From positions 7,506,191 through 7,570,190 of the forward strand of contig OZ024789.1 in NCBI GenBank assembly GCA_964017065.1: a stretch of DNA of 64,000 bases, in the 5' to 3' direction. Within the stretch, counting starts at the first letter, position 1; every line of letters begins with the position of its first letter. The notes under the pieces are model-generated. The model was not told the DNA's origin and made no database searches. It worked only from the letters and a program-made list of their open reading frames with translations. This stretch comes from Haliclona indistincta. Lineage: Eukaryota > Porifera > Demospongiae > Haplosclerida > Chalinidae. The position numbers and the translations under genes were made by a program. This document shows, one piece after another, positions 45,321 to 55,600 of this stretch.

Positions 45321-45520
45321 NNNNNNNNNNNNNNNNNNNNNNNNNNNNNNNNNNNNNNNNNNNNNNNNNNNNNNNNNNNNNNNNNNNNNNNNNNNNNNNN
45401 NNNNNNNNNNNNNNNNNNNNNNNNNNNNNNNNNNNNNNNNNNNNNNNNNNNNNNNNNNNNNNNNNNNNNNNNNNNNNNNNNNNNNNNNNNNNNNNNNNNN
45501 NNNNNNNNNNNNNNNNNNNN
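45321..45520. other. Assembly gap (200 N)
   Basis: Exactly 200 undetermined bases; the length is probably nominal. It lies between the two death-domain exons of gene B. Confidence 0.99.
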
Positions 45521-45616
45521 TCTGCCCGACTATAACAGTGCAACATTACTACACTATGGTACCGGTACTGTACTAGTGATGTGATAGTATAAAGCTTATT
45601 ATGCTATCTAGCTTAC

Positions 45617-45918
45617 CTAAGAGCTTTCTTAAACTTGTTTAGTGTTGCATCCTCGTCGGCTTTCAGCCACGCGTCGAACATCCCCAGCAAGCACATCCTT
45701 GACGAGTTTGGTCTCCAAGCGTTGTCACTTTGAATTTCGTTCAGTATAACCGGCTCCAATCCTAATCGAGTGCCAAGCTCTGGCCATTGACCAGCATTCA
45801 ACTTTCTCTTGTCAAAAAGATCCTGCAGATCCCTGACGGTCACCTGAATCCTTGACGGTCCCTCGCGGCCGCCGGAGTCCTTGTTTGATTGACTTCTACC
45901 TCGGCGTCGTCCTGGCAT
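45617..45918 (-). CDS. Death-domain exon B2 of gene B
   Basis: MPGRRRGRSQSNKDSGG leader, then VRDLQDLFDKRKLNAGQWPE, LEPVILNEIQ, CLLGMFDAWLKAD and ATLNKFKKAL. It ends in the same phase-2 donor CTTAG-GTAAGC as B1, so it could replace B1 as first exon or belong to a separate transcript. Substitutions at usually conserved core sites (Trp-Pro for Trp-Lys/Arg, Gly-to-Val in LEPGI) hint at relaxation. It starts 406 bp from the ARL8 stop, in the same strand order as in copy A. Confidence 0.75.
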
Positions 45919-46323
45919 GCTCACTATGACGGAGACACTATCCACTCTACCCGTATAAGAAACCGTCAAGGACTCAGCTCAGCCTGCAGAATCTTTTAGA
46001 TCTAATTTTATGTAAACTACAAACAGCAATGTCGTCCATCGTGAAGAAGGGTCAGCTGCTAGACTAGTGGGCACGAAGCTACCGAATTAGCACCCGGGGG
46101 CACCGACCTATTACAGGAGATATGCTTAGGACTTTAGAATAATTAACAGGCAGTCAGTGAAGCACTGAAAAAAAACAACAAACATTTACAATAATAAAAT
46201 TAAAGTTCAGTACACACAGAATGAGAATCACTCCCACACACACAAAGTGTTGAAAAGCACAAATCGTATACACGCAACAGACTCGAAACAGTCCTCTATA
46301 ATACACTGGTAGACTGATTCTTC

Positions 46324-48770
46324 TCATGTGCCGCGTTGGTTCTTCGCTGTTTGAATCAACCACTGGAGAGTGATATCTGAAGAAGAAAGGTATATATTGC
46401 ATGTAAATTCAAGCTGGAGCTGGAGTAAATTCAGTACCGATATTTTCTCGCTCTTTACAGGAAATGGAGTAACAGCAAATTTCTCTGTCTTTAATGTCAC
46501 CTAGCCCCCTGCACAGTGGAAACAATGAGATGTTCTGGGAATGTAAATGTGATTCTACACTACTTTACCAACTTAAGGTGGCGGTGCACTTAGTTAATAT
46601 TCAACACCCACGCAACGTGCGTTTTATTAATAACTAGACTTTATAACTACAGCGATTTACATAACAGTATGGGGGAAATAATACATGAAGCATCTGTGGC
46701 TGCTATCTCGACTGTCGAACAATAGATCGACGCACTTCAAGCGCAGCAGCATGCAGAAGCATCTTGCCCACAGACATATAGAGCGAATTTCCGTAATACG
46801 ACCCAGAATTTTTTAAAAGAATTTTTTCTGGTCTAGGCTTGCTGTTTTGCAGGGTTAGCAAGGGAGTATCGAAAAATCGCTCTATACGTCTGTGCGCGCT
46901 GGAATTTTAAAGCTGTAAACGACGGTCTTTACTGGGCGAGCTCGCTGCTCCACGTTAGCTAAATACTTCGTGACTGAAACTTGCTATAATCGATATTTAT
47001 CGATGGACAAAACAAAAAGGATACTGGAGCACGCCTGTACAAAATACCATTGTACAGAAAATAAAGCTACTTGCAAAGTTATGAATCTCATTAAATTGGC
47101 ACACCGCCACCTTAAAGTGGTGGTTTACATGTACATGTTGCTAACTTATGAATAATTAATGAGCAAACGAGGTACCACCACCTTAATGTTAATTCAAGTC
47201 CACTTAGCTTCTAGCATGCACCTGTATAATTATTTACTTCAAGATGGGCTAACCTACCTAAAGCTAAGTAAATTTTGCAGGTGCGGACGAAGCGTTTTGT
47301 TAACCCAAACACTGCAGTGAACAGCAACACATTGCCCTCAGACGTGCAGAGCAAATTTTTGATACTCATTTGCAGGTGGAAAATCAGCATGGGGAAAGTT
47401 GTCAAAAAATGCTGGATGGTACATGTATTTCACACATTCACTCTGTATGTTTGAGGACAAGGAGCTGCTCTTCACGGCAGTGTTTAAAGTGTGTTGGTAC
47501 GTCACTCGACATAACAGGAGCAGGTGTATTATTTCTGCCACACTCTTATGGAGAGATTGAGCAGCATAACTATTGCCAAATGCTAAATCACGTGGCCCCA
47601 AGCTAAATCAGATTGCTCAAATGCAATGCACATGACACCTTCCAGTCGAGCACAAAAACACAAAGCCTACATATTTAGCCAGTGCAATATGCGATATGAG
47701 GCATCTGTGCGAGCCAATAATTCCCTCACACTTTATATCATCTTGTAGCCCAGGTTATTGTTAAGATCAAAGGTATGCATTATATACCCTCGGGGTTAAT
47801 ATAATTGACTTATGTGGTTCGTGTCTTCAGGCAATAGATTTAATGACTCTCAGGTATATCGCGTACCACCTCAGAGTCAGAACCATGGGCATAATTCACG
47901 TCGATGCTTTTCAGTCAGACGTAAAAATTGCTAGTGTTGTAGTGTGTTGCTCACATTCTCTCTATCAGGTCTCTCTCTCGAAGAGCATTGGGTAGATCAA
48001 CCTTGTTACCGAGAACCAGTACCTGAGAAATAAAGAATAATACTGTAGTCAGATAGTCAGAGCACAAAACTGTTCAACCCAGGGTTTCATTTGAGGGGGG
48101 GCACTCACCCCCTCGCCCATCTTGATTCATACATAGCCTAGTACCTAGTCGTTAAATTAATGCCTAGTGTCAAATGCACATGCATGCGTGAATAAAATGG
48201 GCGGGACAGCTGTAGCATTGTATCCAACCTGTAGCTACGAGTATCCAACCGTGGATACTCGTAGCTACAGGATTGTAAGTCCACGTTTGCTGCCAATTAC
48301 GTCTTGTCGTTCTTCATTATTCGAATTTCTTCGTCGGCAAAACTGAAGCACGAGGTCAGAGCACATGTCACAAACGTAAACGGAATATATCCGGTAATTC
48401 GGAATGTCGGTAAAATTTCACACATGTGTGTACATTTGAAACTAGTTGGCGCCGAGGTACTAGGCTAGATTCATACAATACCACTATAGTTCTTAGAATT
48501 CATCGACAGGTACTTCATCCCCTTGCAACAACAAACACATTCAAATTATTTGTACAATACAAGTTACATGTGTACACTACCTAGCTGCATGTATAATTTT
48601 AAACACAACTATTTTCTATTGGGCTTCTCTCTTACTGGAATATTGGCGAGTTGAGGCTTGTCCAGTAGCGCATGAAGCTCTGTCTTGGATGCATCGATCT
48701 TTTCGTGGTCAGCTGCATCAACCATGTAACTATGGAAACAAGTAGTAGTCGGTCATGATGATAATAGACG

Positions 48771-48808
<38 letters not shown>

Positions 48809-50114
48809 CCTACACGATGGCGGTAACTCCTCTACAGTAGCGTTCCCACATGCTGCGGAATCGTGGTTGTCCACCAATATCCCATAGCTAAAAGAAAAAA
48901 AGAAAGAATCAATGTAAGCTCATCTAACCAAAATTATTTTTAAATGCTGACAATTTTTTTACCTCTTACAAAGCAATTTTTCACTTTGTTGGTTCGTACT
49001 ACAAGCACATTACACAATAGAACAAACTACATGTACCATAAACGAAATTTGTTGTAGGCCTTTTTTGTCTAAATTTTCATGGGAAAAAACATTGAATTGT
49101 ATGGGGAGTACGTGAAACTTGCGCACTTTGAGAGAGCACCCATGAAGAACGTAAAAATTTATGCACCAAATTCTCTATAGTGACAGCTCCATTTACAAGA
49201 CACTGTGTAACCATAACAAGATAGTAGCGGTGATAATCTGTGCAAACCTTAAAAACTATCAGATAATATCAGTTAATCTTAACTAGAACTTCTAGTATCA
49301 GCTGCTGTCACATGAAATAACAACTGATAGATCAACAAAATGGCAAGCAAGCAAGTAAGCTAGTAGTGACATAATTATACTAAAAGTTTCATATTACAGC
49401 TAGAGCACTAACTGCTGCTGCATGGATGATGTTTAACAACTTGAGCTCATAAACACAGACAACACTACAAAACTTGTACATCAACATCACCAATACTAGG
49501 TTTTATTTATTTACAGCTGTTTCGCTGAACATTATAACATAGCCCTCAACTGTGCATGATTTGTCCATTTCGAGTTAAAATTTTTCGTAAATTCAAAAAT
49601 TGTCACTCATTTTAGGTCATTTTGTTGAGGTCCTTGTTTATAATAGTCATTGTATACAAAACCATTCAGTTTAGTAGGCACACAGTGGTTGTACCTTGAT
49701 AACTACGTTTCCCTTGGACACCTTCCTCATGTTAAAACCTACTGTAGGTATCATGTCTTCATTGAATTGACCACTCTATAAAAAAAAACAAAGAAAGATT
49801 AGAAACAGAAATAGGAGATAAAAGGAGAAGAAAAATCGTAAGATACACACACTAAAAAAGGAATAGAGCGAAACAGAAAGATGTGAGAGTTTGTGTTATG
49901 TAGGAATTGATTATGTTTTCACCATAGAAGTATGTATGTGCTGAGAGAAGGCGTTAATTAGAATAACAGCACCTTGTCATATTACACTTACAGCTATCAC
50001 GTTGACGAATGTTGTCTTGCCAGAGTTCTGGAGCCCGACCAGCGTCAACTCCATCTCTTCTTTCCAGAAGAGGCTCTTGAACCAGTCGACAATTCTGTTG
50101 AGGAACGCCAACAT
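46324..50114 (-). CDS. ARL8: ARL8 small GTPase, complete
   Basis: ARL8 is an Arf-like GTPase of lysosomes that recruits kinesin adaptors and tethering factors. Seven exons with consistent phases: 50114-49992, 49775-49695, 48887-48814, 48729-48636, 48022-47955, 46508-46438, 46376-46324; 187 residues against 186 for the human proteins. Visible: amphipathic N-terminal helix [20 protein letters not shown]1 GLQNSGKTT, switch [13 protein letters not shown]3 [17 protein letters not shown]4 LGNKVD, SCKE, and C-terminus [12 protein letters not shown]. It lacks an N-myristoylation Gly, as the family does. A TTAA-bounded element interrupts intron 5. The last two exons also exist as a duplicate at 30169-30344. 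LRGUK ends 299 bp upstream on the same strand. Confidence 0.96.
46573..47186. mobile_element. TTAA-bounded element in ARL8 intron 5
   Basis: Ends TTAAGGTGGCGGT and ACCACCACCTTAA; the tetranucleotide TTAA on both sides fits piggyBac-type insertion. A second CCGCCACCTTAA copy lies internally at about 47103. The paralogous site at about 30405 keeps only AAGGTGGCGGT. Confidence 0.55.
48776..48806. repeat. (GA)n microsatellite
   Basis: About 14 GA units in ARL8 intron 3, just before the exon 3 donor. Confidence 0.9.
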
Positions 50115-50412
50115 TTTGATTGACCGCTACTCGTACACAGACTGGTAAACACCCTCTGGAGGACCTTTAGACAGATGGAGAGCAAAAGAAGGAAGAGGAT
50201 GATGAAAAGGGAAAGAGAGTCTCTCAAAGGCACTTACAGTAGGCGTGCTTTGTCGATTGCAAGAGATAACAGCACGTGACGGGAGCAGCACACGCCCACA
50301 AATAATAGATTATCATATCACGTGATTGAGATCGTACGATACGTAACGCGACGCAACAATACATAACGTTTACGTAACGGATATTATATCAATCATGGGT
50401 AATAATAATACA

Positions 50413-52360
50413 TCAATGCACAATAGGTGCTGAAGATTGTGATGAGTCACTTTGATATTCCTCTTCATCTTCGTCGCTATCTTCCTCTAGTTCTTCCTCC
50501 CAGTCCCTAATGGTTCCTGTTCTTGCAGCCATCTCTTTGAGATCAGTTGATGGTGCGTAACTGGAGACAGGCCTGCTGCTCCCACTACACACAAGAGACA
50601 ATACAATCAATAAAATAAGTAAAAACAGTAAACAAAAGCAGATAAAACAAGCAACTAACGTTGAATGCAATGTTATTGTATGTGGAAATTTTATGAAACA
50701 AAATCAATGCAATTGAATAAAGATAATTATTGGCTACATCCGATATCCATAATAATATTGACGATAAGCATATCATTGTAGCCTGTGAACTGGACGAAGA
50801 GGAAGATCAAAGAGGGATGAGGTCTAAACCACAACTGAACTGGGACACAGGAATGCAACTGGACAAGAACAAGGATATTATTTTTTGTCGTTCATTTGTC
50901 TATAAGACAGTCTCCCTGTAGCTGTATAGATGTCAGTAGTTAGTTTATAAAATTTGATGTAAATCCTCAGTTCGAAATGTTTCAAATAGGCTACAGCAAT
51001 AAGCTCATAATTCTCTATACAGCGGAGGCCCTCTAGGCGGACACCATTGGGACCAACAAATTGTCCATTGTAGAGGGTTTACTCATTATGTGGATTATAT
51101 TTGGGATTCAGTAAGTTGAGGGTGTCCTCTAAGACTTTTAGAGGGGTTCTACTGTAGTCTAAAATCAACATGTTTGTGTGACTCAGGTTAGGAAAAACCA
51201 GCTTTGCAGTGACATGTCACATCAGTGCTGTATACTGTGTCAGATTCATCATGCATGAGCCTATTCTACATGTAGATCTACTGTGTTGGTTTTAGTCCAG
51301 TAGAAACAACCCTCTGAAGCTAACAAGATCGAGTTTATAAACTTTGCAAGTACAAGCATGTTTTCAGTTTCGGATAAGTCATAGATGCCTATTGGTCACT
51401 GTGGGCATTTTCCATGTACACTCCGCATTGTGCCGGAAGTGAATTTGCCTTGAATACAGCATGGTTACAGTATTACTTAATACAAAAGCTGCCTGAATCG
51501 AAGGCGTTTTGTGACAAGATACGCTTTGTCTGCATACAGATTATGGCCTATACCAATCGAATCATTCAACAATATCTCCAAGGTATTAAAATTTATTCAG
51601 ATAGTCGTCATGTTGCATCCAGAGGTACACAGACGTCACGAGGTCACTAACGAGTACAATTTCTGCACTGCAGTATTGCCCTAGCATAGGCACCAAAACA
51701 TGCCTACACCACATTGATCAATGTGAATAACAATTATAAAGTAACAGCATACAGTTTGTATTTATAGTAGAGGTTCACAAAGTTTACGACTTTCAGCTCA
51801 CTATTGTATTGCGGCATTTAGGTCAAGTACAACGCGGAGTGTGCACACCAAAATGTATCCGCTCACATGAGCTAGTGATCAATCCTAGTCCAAGGCCAAT
51901 ATAATATCTATAAAGCCAATATAATATCTATGGATATTATATTGGCTATCTACCTTTGATGTCTGGTAATATCTACCTTTGATTGTCTGGTATTCCGGCA
52001 GCAGCTGCCTTCATAATCTCTCGTCGTCTGCTACTGTTGAGACTTGGTTCAGACAATGTCTACAAAATAATAGAGAAGAGATTCTGTTAGTACTCTAAGA
52101 ATATCTTGAAGATAATGTAATACTAATGAGTGTGGTCGTTCTACCAAAATTAATAAACGACAATTTGTGAGTGCATGCGTGCGTGTGTGTGTAATTTTTG
52201 TGTGTGCATGGGTGTATGTGTGTGAATGTGTGTGTGTGAATGTGTGTGTGTGCATGCGTGTGTGTGTGTGTGAGTATGTGTTTGTGTTTATGTGTGTGTT
52301 TGTAATGTGTGTGTGTGTGCATGTGAGAGAGTGTGTGTGTGTAATGTGTGTGTGTGAGTA

Positions 52361-52404
<44 letters not shown>

Positions 52405-52419
52405 GTGTGTGTGTGAGTA

Positions 52420-52467
<48 letters not shown>

Positions 52468-52486
52468 GTGTGTGTGTGAGTATGTA

Positions 52487-52530
<44 letters not shown>

Positions 52531-52545
52531 GTGTGTGTGTGAGTA

Positions 52546-52585
<40 letters not shown>

Positions 52586-52600
52586 GTGTGTGTGTGAGTA

Positions 52601-52660
<60 letters not shown>

Positions 52661-55600
52661 GTGTGTGTGTAATGTGTGTGTGTGTTTGTGTGTGTGATGT
52701 GCTTGTGTAGATCAGACTCACATGTCTTGTTCCATTGCGATGCTGAGTGGGAGTGATACTGGAGCTACCATCTGAACTGGATGGGCGGGACCAGGCCTGT
52801 GCCATGACTACTAGGTTAGCATGTCCTTGAGGAGGTACTGTTCTGTGCTTCTCAGCTACTCGAGCAATGCTCTCTGAAGATGGTCGTGGTGGAGGATACT
52901 GGCTACTGCCGACTGCTGTCGTCGGCATAGTGGTATTAGCTGTGGTGTCGTGGTCAGGAATGTCGTAGGTAGAAGCGAAGGAAGATGAGGTCTGGTGTGT
53001 GGTGGGACGAGAGGCAGAGAGGGAGAGAGTGAGAGGAGTTTCGGGAGTGATGCCTCCATACGCCATGACGATTGTTCTCAGAACACTGTATCCTTCGTGA
53101 AGACTGTCTGTGCAACAAAGGGAGGAGAAAATGACAAACTAGCAAAAATTAGCCTACAAGTGAAATACATGCAAATTTTGAATGAATGCAGAGTACTGGA
53201 TAGCAGATAGACCATTTTAGTCGCTAATAGGTGCAAATGTTTGGACCGCCATATTGACGGTATTGTGCTGCAGGTCAAATGCTTTGCTGGCTGTTCAAGA
53301 GATAGATACGCGCATTTTCAAGCTCATGAGTAATATACTATTGCTTGTGTGTGCAAAGCACCTAGCTAAGCACATAAAAAGACGAAGCCTTGTGTTTTGC
53401 CTGGAGCACAATACCGTCAATATGGCGGTGTCGACCCGAGATCATGTCCGGTATTGTACGGGCGGGCACGGAAAATGATTAGCGCCTAAAATGGTCCATA
53501 AATTTTTGCTTGAACCGTGAAATCATGGTGATTTGTGTAACAGGCTCATAAGAGAAAATTAAACAAGTGCAACGTTGAAACACTTGAATTATGCACAACA
53601 GAAATTACCCGTTATACAACAAGGTGCTTTCAGAAAAAATAGCGATTTTACTTGTAGGTGGATCTTTTTTTCTAACAGTGACATTTAAGCCTTTTCTATT
53701 AATACATGTACAATGTAAATACAGCAGACAGTATGGACTACCAGTATTGATGGCTGCATCAAAGAGTCCTGGACGATCCTGGTGTAGTTTCTGATACATG
53801 AAGACGTCTTCTATAGCTCGAGCTATCTCACCATCAGAATAGTACTCCCGTGCCTTCAAACGCTGACAATGTATCTGAATAGAGAAACAATCATTGTATT
53901 ATGTCAGTAAATGTACAATAACACACATTTCAAATACCTCAAGGTCACTATTATTGGCGTGTACAAAATTTAGCGATTTTACAAAATTTTCAAATTGGCG
54001 AGTACTAATTTTAGCGTTCCCTTAAAAAATTTTTAAACCAATTTGGTGTGTACTACCATACAGCTAGATATTTTGGTGACTAAAATTTTGGTGAATTTGG
54101 CGAATCGTCAAGCATCCGCCAAAATAGAAGTCGCCAAAATCTGTTTTTCTATTACAGCAATACGTGAGCCAGGCGCCAAAATATTAGTCGCCAAACGCAA
54201 AATCTGGGACATCTGCCACAATTTTGTCCACCAAAATTTCTAGCTATACGGTATCTTTTTAGCAATTATGATGTCATCGCTAAATTCGCTAAAAATAGTA
54301 CCCGCTAATAATAGTAACATTAAGGTAACCTCTTACAAAAGTTGGTTAGCTACTAGTTGATTTTTTTATGCAAACATAAATCTGTTACAATATATTCACG
54401 TACCTGGTTAGTGAGAGGCATGGCAAGAATATAGCGCGGTTCAAAATGAGTGTTCTTCAGTGTCAGCACACCCTACAATGAAGAGAAGAAAGTGCTTATC
54501 CAAATAACAGAAACACGTTCTACTCATTTTGTGGTTACTTTGAGCATGCTCAAATACAGAAATTTACAAGTTGGAGTAGAAACTTTGGTGATGTATTGTG
54601 TCAGGAGCGTATAAGGGGAAGGAGCGTTCAACTGCTGTATTCGCTATAGTAATATCGAAGTCTGCCACCATGTGCTGTTGCTACTTGGAACTTGGGCCTT
54701 TCTTTGCATTGTGGTTCGCTATTTCCTACATAATATACATTCATCCACACTTCGTCCTGCCCATTTCCAGTTAAAAACAAGCGAGCGTTTAGCCAGAGCC
54801 ATGATCACAGTCATAATTTTATGTTGAATGCTCCTTCCCCTTATACACTCCTGATTGTGTTAATAATGTTAATAATTTGCATTGCTTTATTCAGTAATAA
54901 TCTGTGTTTTTGAGGGCATTACCCCGTATAAAAAATAATTTGGCTGAATCGATAACTTCCACAATTGAACAGCACTTGCAAAATTCACGAAATTAAGTTA
55001 CCGTGAAAATTCCTACGGCTACAGTATTAAAATCAATTCTAATTGTGGACTTAGCCTGTTTGCACGTTTACATAGCCAACCACGTCATGTGTCAGTGGTA
55101 ATATTGTGAACTCAGTATAATTTTCCACAATGACTTGTTTCCTTGAGAAAATGAGGCTTCAACTGTACTAGATTGCATTCTTAACCTCTACACCAATTTT
55201 CAGAACGGAAATTTCGCTAAATAATACAATTATGGTTATCACATGAAAAACCCCACTACACTACATTCTCCATTATATTACTTCATGTTTCAATAATGCA
55301 TTCCTAGTACAGCATGCTAGATTGACCATTTCCTTGTCCACTCTGACCTAGTGCTAAGTGAAGCACATGTCACAACTCTCCAGAGAGCAGTGAAACGAGC
55401 ACAAAGTAAGAATGTTCAAACTGGCTACTACTGTTTACTACAAGACCGCTAAGTTAACATTGCATTGCAATCTCTGTTTTGAAATAAGTGCTAATAAATA
55501 TTGCTAGTATTACTAACCGCTACATGTAATTATTAATTGTGCTTTTAATAGCATCTTAAATGTGAGCTAGCTAGCTCTAGAATTTCTATAAGGTAGAACT

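Noticed and set aside
45208..45576. ORFs spanning the N block
   Set aside because: They exist only because N is translated as X.
52095..53066. 323-codon minus ORF rich in His-Thr
   Set aside because: It joins a real LRGUK exon (53107-52722) to translated (TG)n intron sequence; not a gene of its own.
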